A stretch of 64,000 nucleotides of DNA from Bacillus fungorum (GCF_002746455.1 NZ_NWUW01000010.1:89282-153281), one strand, 5' to 3'. Positions 33,772 through 47,520 are shown, numbered from the stretch's first letter. The notes: generated by a model from the sequence alone, not told the origin. Translations and numbers: made by a program.

Positions 33772-33966
33772 TTAGCAGCAATATCCACCGTAGCCGCCAG
33801 CATAACCGCCGTAACCACCATAACCACAAGAACCGCCTCCGCCGAAGCAGCTAGCACCGATGATGATTAATAAAATAAATAATACGATTAGAAGCGCAAA
33901 ACCGCCTCCGCAGCCGCCGCGTCCACGATGACAATCATCATGTCTGTGTTCACACTTTTCGCCCAT
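33772..33966 (-). CDS. YjcZ-family glycine-rich sporulation peptide
   Basis: A 64-residue protein. A His/Asp/Cys-rich start (MGEKCEHRHDDCHRGRGG) precedes one hydrophobic helix, FALLIVLFILLIIIGAS, which is the YjcZ-family signature. The tail is built of Gly/Tyr repeats (GYGGYGGYAGGYGGYCC). YjcZ-type peptides are sporulation-linked and often missed. GGAGGAAT precedes the ATG. The Gly/Tyr tail suggests a role in the spore coat; that is inference. Confidence 0.8.
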   Translation of the reverse strand: MGEKCEHRHDDCHRGRGGCGGGFALLIVLFILLIIIGASCFGGGGSCGYGGYGGYAGGYGGYCC

Positions 33967-34110
33967 TACTCTATTCCTCCTTTAGTATCATTCATAACAA
34001 GTTCACCTTGCTCTAAATGAGGGGATTCCATTTATAGTATGTTTTCAGGGCGAATAGGAAGCTTGGCTTACCTAAAAACGGGCTTGTTTTGGGAAAGGGG
34101 CTTCATCAAA

Positions 34111-34136
34111 AGAAGATACCTTTTAAGGTATCTTCT
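34111..34136. terminator. Hairpin after the gntP remnant
   Basis: AGAAGATACC pairs with GGTATCTTCT. It probably ended the original gntP transcript. Confidence 0.6.
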
Positions 34137-34307
34137 AAATAAACATATTCAATAAAAGCACAAAACCAAATGCAATAAATGATAATAATGTCTCCAGCAC
34201 CGTCCACGTTTTAAACGTTTCCTTCACTGTCAAACCTAAATACTCTTTTACAAGCCAGAAACCTGCATCATTTACGTGAGAAAACATTAATAATCCTGCG
34301 CCTTCAA
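34135..34307 (-). pseudogene. gntP: C-terminal remnant of gluconate permease
   Basis: Read on the minus strand, this encodes GAGLLMFSHVNDAGFWLVKE, YLGLTVKETFKTWTVLETLL and a last helix ending LLLNMFI before a stop. This is the end of a GntP-family gluconate permease (SHVNDAGFW and KTWTVLET are family motifs). The preceding 400 codons are gone, and the break coincides with an IS3 orfA fragment. The original operon (gntRKPZ type) is otherwise absent here. Confidence 0.85.
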
Positions 34308-34370
34308 ATAGGCATTTTCTTCTTCAAGACTATTAAAGTTCTTACGGTTCCAAACACCACAACCTCTTTT
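34308..34370 (-). pseudogene. IS3-family orfA fragment joined to gntP
   Basis: On the minus strand this encodes GVWNRKNFNSLEEENAYLK. The DNA matches the orfA remnant at about 12628-12683 with only two or three differences over about 55 bases. It abuts both the gntP remnant and the vanY-like stop codon, so an insertion followed by deletion probably removed gntP. Confidence 0.82.
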
Positions 34371-34371
34371 T

Positions 34372-35232
34372 CTATTCCTGAACCGTCACAATAACCCCGT
34401 CCATATTGTTCCCCGAAATTTCATACTGCTTATTCACTGGAACACTCACTTTCATGTTGCCAGAAACTTTATAATAAGAAACCGTATATTTCTTACCTTC
34501 TACTTCAGTCGAAATCTCTTTTTCCTCTTTTAAGAAATCTAAATATTCCTCTAGTGTGAAATTCTTTTTTTGCATAATTGCGCTATGAGGTAGGCCGACA
34601 TAACGGATGTGCCATGGCTCATATTGAATTCCAGTAATGCTACTTTTATTTTTCGGATAACGTAATACAAAGCCATGCTTCCATACGTTCTCTTCAATCC
34701 ATTTTCCTTCAGGAGCTTTCTCCATTTTCTTTTGAGTAGACCCAACGTCCAGTGATAAGCCTAAATTATGCTCACTGTATCCTGCTGGAAGCGCATAATC
34801 AGATCCCATTTTTTCATATAGCTGTTTTTGCTCTTGAAAATCTCGATAGCCACTACTAATCAAAAAATGGTTAACACTTTCTTTTCCAGCCGCATCGACA
34901 ACGTTCAAAAACTTTTTCACAACATCCTTTGATAAACGAAGATTTCTATCAAATATTACATAGCCTCTCACTAATTCACTATTATGATTTACATTTATAA
35001 TATCAGACCTAATACTATCTTTTTTTACTGGATAATCTTTGTTAACTAATAATAAATCGCCCTTATAAATTTGTTCCTTCGTAATCTCTTTCCTCTCGGT
35101 GTTTGCCGCCTTTACTAGCTCATCTTTTCCGACAATTTTAACGTCGATTTCCTTTTGAAATAACGGTGATATATAAACACCTACACATACTGTGCATGCT
35201 ATAAAAAGAAAAATAAATACCCACTTTTTCAT
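34372..35232 (-). CDS. VanY-type D-Ala-D-Ala carboxypeptidase
   Basis: A 286-residue membrane-anchored zinc peptidase that would cut the terminal D-Ala from peptidoglycan stems. Residues 1-22 are a signal anchor. The zinc site is SEHNLGLSLDVG (H155, D162) plus H208 in EPWHIRYVG with E205 as the catalytic base; SSGYR (127-131) binds substrate. The last 60 residues are an added beta-rich tail. It lies downstream of a VanRS-like pair in the same direction, with an 82-base gap, and is probably its target. Full vancomycin resistance genes (vanHAX) are absent. Confidence 0.9.
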   Translation of the reverse strand: MKKWVFIFLFIACTVCVGVYISPLFQKEIDVKIVGKDELVKAANTERKEITKEQIYKGDLLLVNKDYPVKKDSIRSDIINVNHNSELVRGYVIFDRNLRLSKDVVKKFLNVVDAAGKESVNHFLISSGYRDFQEQKQLYEKMGSDYALPAGYSEHNLGLSLDVGSTQKKMEKAPEGKWIEENVWKHGFVLRYPKNKSSITGIQYEPWHIRYVGLPHSAIMQKKNFTLEEYLDFLKEEKEISTEVEGKKYTVSYYKVSGNMKVSVPVNKQYEISGNNMDGVIVTVQE

Positions 35233-35314
35233 TTTTAGTTCCTCCTTAACGTAACTTACGTATAGAATAGAAAAAACTATTAAAATAAAAAGTGGGGTGA
35301 AGTTTAAATTTTTA

Positions 35315-36421
35315 TTAAATTGTTACATTCTCGTCTTTTGGCAATCGTACTTCAAATATCGTTCTAATCACATTACTTTCAGCAGAAATCTTCCCATCAT
35401 GCTGCTCGACAATATTTTTCGCAATAAATAGCCCAAGGCCTGTACCACCTTGCTGCTCTGATCTCGCCTTATCACCTGTATAAAACATATCAAAAAGATA
35501 CGGTAAATCTTCTTTTGGAATGCTATCTCCGTAATTAATAATTTGTACAACTACCTCTTCATCCTCAATATATCCGTTCACATCAACAAACTTGCCATCA
35601 TACCCGTAGCGAATCGCATTCGTTAAAAGATTTTCAAATACCCTCGCTAATAATTTCCCGTCACCGTTAATAGGTAAATGCGGTGCAATATTCAATCTCG
35701 CTTCTAAATCCTTCTTTTCTAATAACGGATATAATTCTTCATCCAACTGAATAAGCAATTCACCTATATCAATTGGTCTTTTTTCTAGCTGCAACATCCC
35801 ATAATTCATTCTTGTGATTTCAAATAATTCATCAACTAAACTTTCCAGCCTTTCAGATTTCGTAAAAGCAATTGTGGAAAAGTGTTTAATTTGTTCCTTC
35901 GTCAAATTCTCATCTTTAAGAATTAAATCTAAATAACCTAAAACAGATGTTAACGGCGTTCTTAAATCATGAGCTAAGTTAACAATAAGCTGATCTTTAC
36001 TACTTTCCGCAAAGTCTCCTCGTTCCACTGCTTCCTTTAATTTTTCACTCGCTACATTTATTTCACGTGCGATATATCCAAACTCATCATTTGATGAAAC
36101 GCGCACTTGATTTGTAAAATCTCCGTTCGCTAAATGATGAATCCCGCTTGAAATCTCATCAAAATATTTTAAATATGGCCTAGTCAGGAAGAAGAAAAAC
36201 ATAATGGACAGAGGGATAAAAATAATTAAAAAGAAATTAACATCCCCAATTTGTCTTATCATGAAACGCAATTGAGCTAACGGATCCTCATAACGAACGA
36301 CTAATTTGTAATAGATCCGTAATCCTTCATAAATGATATACGTTACACCACCAGCACAGATCATACTTAATGCAAATAGCATAACCATCTTCGAGCGAAA
36401 ACTTCTCATCTTTTTAGCCAT
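35315..36421 (-). CDS. VanS-like sensor histidine kinase
   Basis: A 368-residue kinase. Two membrane helices (about 11-32 and 60-80) flank a short outer loop, followed by a HAMP linker (SGIHHLANGDFTNQVRV). The phospho-acceptor block is LIVNLAHDLRTPLTSVLGYLD, and the ATPase domain has FENLLTNAIRYG, IINYGDSIP and GTGLGLFIAKNIVEQHDG. The gene overlaps the response regulator by eight bases. The combination with VanY suggests sensing of cell-wall damage. Confidence 0.9.
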   Translation of the reverse strand: MAKKMRSFRSKMVMLFALSMICAGGVTYIIYEGLRIYYKLVVRYEDPLAQLRFMIRQIGDVNFFLIIFIPLSIMFFFFLTRPYLKYFDEISSGIHHLANGDFTNQVRVSSNDEFGYIAREINVASEKLKEAVERGDFAESSKDQLIVNLAHDLRTPLTSVLGYLDLILKDENLTKEQIKHFSTIAFTKSERLESLVDELFEITRMNYGMLQLEKRPIDIGELLIQLDEELYPLLEKKDLEARLNIAPHLPINGDGKLLARVFENLLTNAIRYGYDGKFVDVNGYIEDEEVVVQIINYGDSIPKEDLPYLFDMFYTGDKARSEQQGGTGLGLFIAKNIVEQHDGKISAESNVIRTIFEVRLPKDENVTI

Positions 36422-37112
36422 TGAAAGTATACCCTACTCCCCACACTGTTTTTATTAACTTATTTTTCCTTTTATCTTCTCCAAGTTTTTTCCGCAATGT
36501 ACGAATATGTACCATAACTGTATTTCCACTTTCGTAATACCCTTCCCCCCATACTTGCTGAAAAATATTTTCCACATTGTACACTTTCTTCGGATGGCTC
36601 GCTAATAAATATAAAATATCAAACTCTTTCGGTGTTAATTCAACTTGTTCTCCGTACACATTTACTGTTCTTCGCTCCGGATCAATAACGACTCCGCCTA
36701 CCTCTAAAGCAGACTTATTCTCCGTTACTTTCGGCTGATTTAACGTAAGAAATCGGCGTAATTGTGCATTTACACGTGCAACTAATTCAATCGGTGTAAA
36801 AGGTTTCGTCATATAATCATCTGCACCTAATACAAGACCTGTCACCTTATCGAAATCAGATGTTTTCGCACTTAAGAAAATGATTGGCATATGATGCTTC
36901 GCCCGAATTTGGCGTGTCACTTCATAACCATCCATTTTTGGCATCATAATATCTAAAACCACTAAATCGATTGGCTGCGCTTCAATAACATGAATTGCTT
37001 CTTCTCCATCAGCTGCTTTCACGACGTGGTAACCTTCTTTTTCTAAATGTATCTCAATTAAATCAGCAATTTCTGCCTCATCATCCGCTATTAAAATTGA
37101 AATGCGCTTCAT
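36414..37112 (-). CDS. VanR-like response regulator
   Basis: A 232-residue OmpR-family regulator. The receiver has IADDEAEI, the phospho-acceptor Asp in LVVLDIMMPKMDGYEV, and Lys in DDYMTKPF. The C-terminal winged helix holds LTPKEFDILYLLASHPKKVYNVENIFQQVWGEGYYESGNTVMVHIRTLRKKLG, which is the VanR pattern. GGGGGGAG precedes the ATG. It is the first gene of regulator-kinase-(vanY). Confidence 0.9.
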   Translation of the reverse strand: MKRISILIADDEAEIADLIEIHLEKEGYHVVKAADGEEAIHVIEAQPIDLVVLDIMMPKMDGYEVTRQIRAKHHMPIIFLSAKTSDFDKVTGLVLGADDYMTKPFTPIELVARVNAQLRRFLTLNQPKVTENKSALEVGGVVIDPERRTVNVYGEQVELTPKEFDILYLLASHPKKVYNVENIFQQVWGEGYYESGNTVMVHIRTLRKKLGEDKRKNKLIKTVWGVGYTFNG

Positions 37113-37204
37113 TTTACTCCCCCCTTTTATACGCTCGATTGTAAACTAGTCTATCCAATTTGTACAATACGAAAAGGCTACTCATAAGAGTAACCTTTGT
37201 TATT

Positions 37205-38311
37205 TCACCTCTCAAACACAATCCGCTGCTTCGTTATTTCTTCCAATCTTCCGCGGTCAACTTCATACTCAGTATCAACGCTTTGCGGCACCATCACTTT
37301 CCCGTCCTCAAGCATCACTTCTGGCGAAATAATATCCCTCTCCCAATGTCGGCTAGAAGCAGATATATCTCCAGGAATCGTAAAGTTAGGCAATGAAGCA
37401 AGAGCAACATTTTGCGCTCGTGAAATCCCCATCTCTACCATACCGCCGCACCAAACCGGTATGTTATGTTCCATACAATAATTATGGATTTGAATAGATT
37501 CTGTTAATCCGCCCACTCGCCCTGGTTTAATGTTAACGATTTGGCAGCTACCAAGCGTAATCGCAACGCGCGCATCTTCTAAACTATGGATGCTTTCATC
37601 TAAACAAATTGGCGTTTCAATTTTCTTTTGCAACTCCGCATGATCAAGAAAATCGTAATCCGCTAACGGTTGTTCAATCATCATCAATTGAAATTCATCT
37701 AATCGTTTCAGTTTCTCCGTATCCGCTAATGTATACGCTGAATTCGCATCTGCCATTAGCGGGATATGCGGAAACTCTTTTCGAATCTCTTTCAATAATT
37801 CGTAATCATGCTCTGGCTTTATTTTCACTTTAAAACGCTCGTATCCTTCTTCCGCGTACTTCTCGATTTGTTTTAACATAACCGGAATCGTATTAATCCC
37901 AATTACAACGCCGACTTCAATTTCATGACTAGTTCCGCCAAGTACTGTCGCTAGCGATTTCTTTTGACGCTTCGCATATAAATCCCAAACAGCCCCCTCT
38001 ATTCCGGCTTTTGCCATTCGGTTTCTTTTTATATGTTGAAATAGACCCGGTACCTCATTCGGATGAGAAATTTCAGCCTTTAATAAATCAGGTATTAAAA
38101 AGTCTTGCAGTACATGCAGCGCTGTCTTCACCGTTTCTTCCGTATACCACGGTTCAGAGAATGCAACGACTTCCCCAAATCCGGTGTACCCGTCCGTATC
38201 CTCTAATTCAATAACGATACTCTCACGCTTTTCGTAAGTCCCGTAGCTTGCAGCAAACGGGATTACGAGTGACATTTCCGTTATATACAGTGTCGCTTTT
38301 TTTATTTCCAC
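37205..38311 (-). CDS. menC: o-Succinylbenzoate synthase
   Basis: A 368-residue enolase-superfamily enzyme that dehydrates SHCHC to o-succinylbenzoate in menaquinone synthesis. It has the acid-base Lys in FKVKIKPEHD, the metal ligands in MADANSAYT, MIEQPL and CLDESIHS, and the second Lys in VNIKPGRVGG. This sub-branch often also racemises N-acylamino acids, so a second activity is possible. Its start abuts the menE stop directly. It is the last gene of the men operon. Confidence 0.93.
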   Translation of the reverse strand: MEIKKATLYITEMSLVIPFAASYGTYEKRESIVIELEDTDGYTGFGEVVAFSEPWYTEETVKTALHVLQDFLIPDLLKAEISHPNEVPGLFQHIKRNRMAKAGIEGAVWDLYAKRQKKSLATVLGGTSHEIEVGVVIGINTIPVMLKQIEKYAEEGYERFKVKIKPEHDYELLKEIRKEFPHIPLMADANSAYTLADTEKLKRLDEFQLMMIEQPLADYDFLDHAELQKKIETPICLDESIHSLEDARVAITLGSCQIVNIKPGRVGGLTESIQIHNYCMEHNIPVWCGGMVEMGISRAQNVALASLPNFTIPGDISASSRHWERDIISPEVMLEDGKVMVPQSVDTEYEVDRGRLEEITKQRIVFER

Positions 38312-39760
38312 CTACATCTCCTCCACTAATTGTCTTAACTCTCGTCTTAACAATTTTTTCGAAGCGTTACGTGGTAATTCCTCTAAGAAACATGCTTTCT
38401 TCGGCACTTTATATTTCGCTAATTTTTCCTCGCAAAAATGAAGAATTTCTTCTTCTGTTACCGCCCCGCTTTTCACAACAAAAGCAGCTGGTACTTGTCC
38501 CCATTTATCGTCAGCCATGCCGACAACACCAGCTTCCGCTACTGCCGGATGAGAAAGCAACACTTCTTCAATTTGAGCTGGATATATATTCTCTCCGCCA
38601 GAAATAATTAAATCACTGCGGCGGTCTAATACATATAAAAATCCTTCTTCATCTAAATAACCGAGGTCACCAGTATGAAGCCATCCGTTTTGAATTGTTT
38701 CACGCGTCGCATCCTCACGGTTAAAGTAACCGCCTGTTACGTTCGGTCCTTTTACTACAATCTCGCCTTCCGCAAACGGCGGCACTACGACGCCATCTTT
38801 TTCAATACGAAGTTGGCACTGAAATAGTGGTTTCCCGGCCGACCCTACTTTCGTTAACATGTAATCTGCGGATAACGTACAAATTTGCGAAGACGTTTCT
38901 GTCATACCGTACGTTTGATATACAGGAATTCCTTTTTCTACACACGTTTCTAATAGTGGTTTCGGCGCTGGTCCGCCGCCAAGTAACATGCATCGTAAAG
39001 AAGATGGATATGTCTCTACTCCAAGTCTCTCTAATAAATCAGTTAACATTTTAGAAACGACAGAAATAATTGTTACGCCTCTCGTTTGAAGTGCTTTATG
39101 AATAAAATTAGCATCATATTTCGGAACGAGTAAAATGCGCATACCATACATAATATTTTTCATTAAAAGAGATAGCCCGCCAACATGGAACATCGGCATA
39201 CAAGCTAACCAGCAATCATCATCACGAAGGCCTAAGTTAAGCGAAGAACCAACTGCGCTTGCCCAATGATTTCCGTACGTTAAAATAACGCCTTTCGGTT
39301 TTCCTGTCGTCCCAGACGTATAAATGATTGTCATCGCTTCTTCTAAAGAAAACTCTTCTTGTATAGAGACCACCGCCTTCTGTCCATTCATCACTTCAGC
39401 GAATGAATATACAGGAACATCTTTAGCATCAAAATGTTGATCCGTCACTAAACAACTAACTTCAGCATCATCCATTTGCCAAAGTAGCTCTTCTCTTGAA
39501 AGACGCGTATTTAAAAGCACAGCTACTGCACCTACGTAAGATAGGGCGTGAATAACTGTAATCATCTCCATACCATTTTTCATCAGAACAGCCACCTTTT
39601 GCCCCCGCTTCACTCCAACATGCGTGAGGTGTTCACAAACAGATACTACTTTTTCATGTAGCTGCATAAAAGTAATTTTCTCTTCCTCTATTTCAATTGC
39701 AGTGCGATCTGGTGTTAAAAATGCACGTTGCATTAACCAATTTGGCATCGTCTCCATCAT
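38312..39760 (-). CDS. menE: o-Succinylbenzoate-CoA ligase
   Basis: A 482-residue acyl-CoA synthetase. The P-loop [14 protein letters not shown], the middle motif [11 protein letters not shown], and [35 protein letters not shown] with a C-terminal Lys ([12 protein letters not shown]) are all present. It activates o-succinylbenzoate with ATP and CoA. AAAGGAGAATGA precedes the ATG. About 360 bases of repeat sequence separate it from menB upstream, so it may have its own promoter. Confidence 0.94.
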   Translation of the reverse strand: MMETMPNWLMQRAFLTPDRTAIEIEEEKITFMQLHEKVVSVCEHLTHVGVKRGQKVAVLMKNGMEMITVIHALSYVGAVAVLLNTRLSREELLWQMDDAEVSCLVTDQHFDAKDVPVYSFAEVMNGQKAVVSIQEEFSLEEAMTIIYTSGTTGKPKGVILTYGNHWASAVGSSLNLGLRDDDCWLACMPMFHVGGLSLLMKNIMYGMRILLVPKYDANFIHKALQTRGVTIISVVSKMLTDLLERLGVETYPSSLRCMLLGGGPAPKPLLETCVEKGIPVYQTYGMTETSSQICTLSADYMLTKVGSAGKPLFQCQLRIEKDGVVVPPFAEGEIVVKGPNVTGGYFNREDATRETIQNGWLHTGDLGYLDEEGFLYVLDRRSDLIISGGENIYPAQIEEVLLSHPAVAEAGVVGMADDKWGQVPAAFVVKSGAVTEEEILHFCEEKLAKYKVPKKACFLEELPRNASKKLLRRELRQLVEEM

Positions 39761-39780
39761 TCATTCTCCTTTCATGAAAG

Positions 39781-39812
39781 AAAGAGACTTGATATGACAT
39801 CAAGTCTCTTAG
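39781..39812 (-). terminator. Terminator-like hairpin upstream of menE
   Basis: AAGAGACTTGAT pairs with ATCAAGTCTCTT and a T run follows on the minus strand. Confidence 0.7.
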
Positions 39813-40040
39813 TTGTTTTGTTTCCGGTTTGATCATTTGGCTGCGTCTCACTTTGTAGGTGAGCCGCTTCCGCTTTTAATCTTATCCAGCTACGCCTCCT
39901 AGCCTCTTCCGTCTAAGAACCTTCCGCACAAGAAAGTAAAAAACACTTTCTGTGCGAAAGAACCTTAGCCAGCGTGGCTCAACAGTCGGCTTCGCTTTTA
40001 AAACATCCAGCTACAGCAGCTAGAATGTTCCGTGGCTTCA

Positions 40041-40079
40041 CTTCTTCCTACGAGGCAAAAAGCGCCTCGTAGGAAGAAG
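40041..40079. repeat. Perfect 16-bp hairpin inside the intergenic repeat
   Basis: CTTCTTCCTACGAGGC (40041-40056) pairs perfectly with 40064-40079 around AAAAAGC. Confidence 0.75.
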
Positions 40080-40122
40080 CTCCATCCCCCTCACATTCTG
40101 AACGAGCTGCTTCCGCTTTTGA

Positions 40123-40941
40123 TCAAGGGAAACGAGGGAATTGACCGAAGTCCGGACTGCGTTTTTCTTTGAACGCGTCACGACCTTCTTTTGCTTCGTC
40201 AGTTGTGTAGTACAATAACGTTGCATCTCCAGCTAGTTGTTGAATACCAGCTAGACCGTCTGTGTCTGCGTTAAATGCAGCTTTTAGGAAACGAAGTGCC
40301 ATTGGGCTGTTTGCTAAGATTTCTTGTGCCCATTGTACTGTTTCTGCTTCAAGTTCTTCTAATGGTACTACTGTGTTTACTAAGCCCATATCAAGCGCTT
40401 CCCCAGCGCTGTATTGACGGCATAGGTACCAAATTTCGCGAGCCTTCTTGTGGCCTACCATACGAGCTAAGTAACCAGCTCCGTATCCACCGTCAAAGCT
40501 TCCTACTTTAGGACCTGTTTGTCCGAATACAGCGTTGTCTGCAGCGATTGTTAAGTCACATACGATATGAAGTACGTGTCCACCACCGATTGCATAACCT
40601 GCTACCATTGCGATAACTGGTTTAGGAATTGCGCGAATTAGACGTTGTAAGTCTAATACGTTTAGACGAGGGATTTGGTCGTCACCTACATATCCACCAT
40701 GACCGCGAACTTTTTGGTCGCCGCCAGAACAGAATGCACGTCCACCTTCACCTGTTAAAATGATAACGCCAACATTTGCATCATCACGAGCGTGTGCAAA
40801 AGCGTCGATTAACTCCATTACCGTTTTAGGACGGAATGCGTTATGTACTTCAGGGCGGTTAATCGAAATCTTTGCGATACCATTGTATGTTGAATAAATA
40901 ATATCTTCGTAATTGCCTTCTTTTACCCATTCAATAGCCAT
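40123..40941 (-). CDS. menB: 1,4-Dihydroxy-2-naphthoyl-CoA synthase
   Basis: A 272-residue crotonase-fold enzyme that closes the naphthoate ring from o-succinylbenzoyl-CoA. It has [17 protein letters not shown] (oxyanion hole and CoA site), [24 protein letters not shown], and [21 protein letters not shown], all MenB hallmarks, and ends [14 protein letters not shown]. The length is typical. AAGGAGG precedes the ATG. It follows menH by 68 bases on the same strand. Confidence 0.96.
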   Translation of the reverse strand: MAIEWVKEGNYEDIIYSTYNGIAKISINRPEVHNAFRPKTVMELIDAFAHARDDANVGVIILTGEGGRAFCSGGDQKVRGHGGYVGDDQIPRLNVLDLQRLIRAIPKPVIAMVAGYAIGGGHVLHIVCDLTIAADNAVFGQTGPKVGSFDGGYGAGYLARMVGHKKAREIWYLCRQYSAGEALDMGLVNTVVPLEELEAETVQWAQEILANSPMALRFLKAAFNADTDGLAGIQQLAGDATLLYYTTDEAKEGRDAFKEKRSPDFGQFPRFP

Positions 40942-41009
40942 TACAACTACCTCCTTTTATAATTCTGATCTCCTCTATAAGTGTGCCTTCCTTCTTGCTG
41001 AAAAAAGTA

Positions 41010-44964
<3,955 letters not shown>

Positions 44965-45014
44965 AATTGTCTCCCCCCTATGGGCGAAAAATAGTCATAA
45001 TTACGCTTGATTTT

Positions 45015-45044
45015 AAGATACACCTCAAACGAAAGGCCTGTCAA
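45015..45044 (-). promoter_or_regulatory. Promoter of the menFDHBEC operon
   Basis: Read on the minus strand, TTGACA (45044-45039) is followed after 18 bases by TATCTT (45020-45015). The -35 lies inside the left half of a 12-base inverted repeat. Confidence 0.65.
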
Positions 45045-45098
45045 CGTTTAGCATTTCTGAGAAATTCACCTTCTCTTCCTAGAAAATAAACGTTGACA
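45039..45098. repeat. 12-bp inverted repeat joining the two men promoters
   Basis: TGTCAACGTTTA (45039-45050) and TAAACGTTGACA (45087-45098) are perfect inverted copies. Each contains the -35 hexamer of one divergent men promoter. Confidence 0.75.
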
Positions 45099-45121
45099 CT
45101 AAATGATGCTTTTTCTACACT
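45093..45121 (+). promoter_or_regulatory. Promoter of menA
   Basis: TTGACA (45093-45098), a 17-base spacer, then TACACT (45116-45121), 38 bases before the menA start. Confidence 0.7.
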
Positions 45122-45158
45122 TAGTTGTGTACAATATGTGACTAAAGGAGGATTCAAC

Positions 45159-46112
45159 ATGGAAATGAACGTCGAAACGAATTCCTTTCCTACAGCGCCA
45201 AAGCCAAGTAAGCAAACAGGCTGGCGCATTTGGTGGAGTTTACTACGTCCCCATACATTAACAGCAGCTTTCGTTCCTGTTTTCATCGGAACAGCCTATG
45301 CGATGCAGGTCGGAGGTATAAATCAAATACATCTTCCTCTTTTCCTTATAATGCTTCTTGCTTGTCTTCTCATTCAAGCAGCAACAAACATGTTTAATGA
45401 ATACTTTGATTATAAAAGAGGGCTCGATCACGAAGGTTCAGTTGGTATCGGCGGCGCTATCGTTCGCGATGGTATTCAGCCAAAAACAGTGCTTAACTTA
45501 GCATTTGGATTTTTTGGCATCGCAATACTATTAGGTGTTTATATTTGTATGAATTCTAGCTGGTGGCTTGCTGCAATCGGCCTTGTTTGTATGGCCGTTG
45601 CTTACCTTTACACAGGCGGCCCACTTCCAATTGCATATACACCATTTGGAGAGTTAACAGCCGGATTATTTATGGGTGTCATTATTATTGGGATTTCATT
45701 CTTTATTCAAACTGGAACTGTAACATCAGAAGTCATTTTACTATCTATTCCAAGCTCCATTTTAATTGGTGCCATTTTACTAGCTAATAACATTCGTGAC
45801 TTGGATGGCGATAAAGAAAACGGTCGTAAAACGTTAGCAATTCTCGTTGGACGTGAAAGAGCCGTTGGTGTACTTGCTTCTATGTTCATCGTTTCCTACA
45901 TTTGGACAATTGCTTTAATTATCGTGGGCATCGTATCACCATGGATGCTTATCGTATTTTTAAGTGCACCGAAAGCATTTAAAGCGACGAAAGGCTTTAT
46001 CGGCAAAAGCATTCCAATGGAAATGGTACCTGCAATGATTGCAACAGCAAAAACAAATACAATCTTCGGTCTCCTCATGGGAATCGGATTACTACTTGGA
46101 TATTTCCTCTAA
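45159..46112 (+). CDS. menA: 1,4-Dihydroxy-2-naphthoate polyprenyltransferase
   Basis: A 317-residue membrane prenyltransferase that attaches the isoprenoid tail to DHNA. It has about eight helices and the two Asp-rich loops, NMFNEYFDYKRG and NNIRDLDGDKENGRKTLAILVG. The ATG at 45159 follows AAAGGAGG; a longer frame from 45093 would begin inside the -35 box. It is the only men gene on this strand and faces menF. Confidence 0.95.
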   Translation: MEMNVETNSFPTAPKPSKQTGWRIWWSLLRPHTLTAAFVPVFIGTAYAMQVGGINQIHLPLFLIMLLACLLIQAATNMFNEYFDYKRGLDHEGSVGIGGAIVRDGIQPKTVLNLAFGFFGIAILLGVYICMNSSWWLAAIGLVCMAVAYLYTGGPLPIAYTPFGELTAGLFMGVIIIGISFFIQTGTVTSEVILLSIPSSILIGAILLANNIRDLDGDKENGRKTLAILVGRERAVGVLASMFIVSYIWTIALIIVGIVSPWMLIVFLSAPKAFKATKGFIGKSIPMEMVPAMIATAKTNTIFGLLMGIGLLLGYFL

Positions 46113-46140
46113 AAGGAGTTGCTGACGCAGCTCCTTTTTC
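46111..46140 (+). terminator. Terminator after menA
   Basis: AAAAGGAG-T-TGC pairs with GCA-G-CTCCTTTT around TGAC and a T run follows. Confidence 0.85.
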
Positions 46141-46221
46141 ATATACCAATTTCAACTCATAATTCCTACTCTCGACGTTCATACTATGTAAAGAAACTGA
46201 ATTGTAGGAAGGTGGACGACT

Positions 46222-46953
46222 ATGCTAACTCCACAACAAATAAATCAATTTAAATCCGTTTTAGAAAAACAAAAACAAGAACTAGAACAAACGATACAAA
46301 CACATGAAAATGAAGATCGTGCATCTGAACGCGATTCCGTTGGAGAATTATCTAGCTATGATAACCATCCAGCTGATATGGCAACAGAGCTATATGAACG
46401 TGAAAAAGACTTCGGACTTATTGAACTTTGGCATAAACAGCTAGAGGATACGAAACACGCCCTGCAAAAAATAGAAGCAGGTACGTACGGCATTTGTGAA
46501 GTTTCGGGTGAAGAAATTCCATTTGAAAGATTGGAAGCAATGCCGACTGCTACAACATGCGTTCAGTACGCAACAAATAAATTAAACATGGATGCGCGTC
46601 CAGTTGAAGAGGAAGTGTTATCCCCTTCTTTCCACAAGCATGATGAAGATCATTCTGTTGAGTACGATGCAGAAGATGCGTGGCAAGATGTTGCAAATTA
46701 TGGAACATCTGAAACACCGTCTGATTTAGAAAGACAAGATTCAAAAAATTATAATGCCATGTACGTAAATAGCGAAGAGAATGTAGGCTATGTAGAGGAT
46801 TTTGAGAACTTTATCGGTACAGATATGTATGGAAAAAATCCGCAAGTTTTCGCTACGGAAGAACATGAAGAATATGAACAAATGCTTGATGACTTTGAAG
46901 AACGTACCTTTAAGGGCGAATTATCTTCAAATGAGTCTAGCTCTAAAGAATAA
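46222..46953 (+). CDS. YteA-like TraR/DksA-family protein
   Basis: A 243-residue protein. The N-terminal half is a coiled coil (QQINQFKSVLEKQKQELEQTI) with SVGELSSYDNHPADMATELYEREKDFGL, followed by a DksA-type finger, GTYGICEVSGEEIPFERLEAMPTATTC. Two of the four zinc Cys are replaced (Ser95 and Tyr116), so zinc binding may be lost. The last 120 residues are acidic and unstructured in appearance. It resembles YteA of B. subtilis, linked to stress and sporulation expression. GAAGGTGG precedes the ATG. Action at RNA polymerase is inferred only. Confidence 0.8.
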   Translation: MLTPQQINQFKSVLEKQKQELEQTIQTHENEDRASERDSVGELSSYDNHPADMATELYEREKDFGLIELWHKQLEDTKHALQKIEAGTYGICEVSGEEIPFERLEAMPTATTCVQYATNKLNMDARPVEEEVLSPSFHKHDEDHSVEYDAEDAWQDVANYGTSETPSDLERQDSKNYNAMYVNSEENVGYVEDFENFIGTDMYGKNPQVFATEEHEEYEQMLDDFEERTFKGELSSNESSSKE

Positions 46954-46987
46954 AAAAAAGCATTCCGAAAATCGGAATGCTTTTTAT
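46953..46987. terminator. Bidirectional terminator
   Basis: AAAAAGCATTCCGA pairs with TCGGAATGCTTTTT, between convergent genes. Confidence 0.9.
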
Positions 46988-46997
46988 CGCTAGCTAA

Positions 46998-47520
<523 letters not shown>

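Larger units (their letters stand above)
39761..40122. repeat. Intergenic repeat element between menB and menE
   Basis: The gap holds a hairpin (39781-39811) and a block of repeated words: GCTTCCGCTTTT-type and ATCCAGCTAC-type units occur near 39870-39900 and 39990-40020, with GAGC.GCTTCCGCTTTT again near 40107-40120. Two further hairpins lie inside. The composition is richer in GC than its flanks and resembles dispersed intergenic repeats seen in Bacillus genomes. Confidence 0.55.

Noticed and set aside
34372..37112. Full vancomycin-resistance operon
   Set aside because: Only VanR-, VanS- and VanY-like genes are present; no vanH, ligase or vanX. This fits a native cell-wall module, not transferable resistance.
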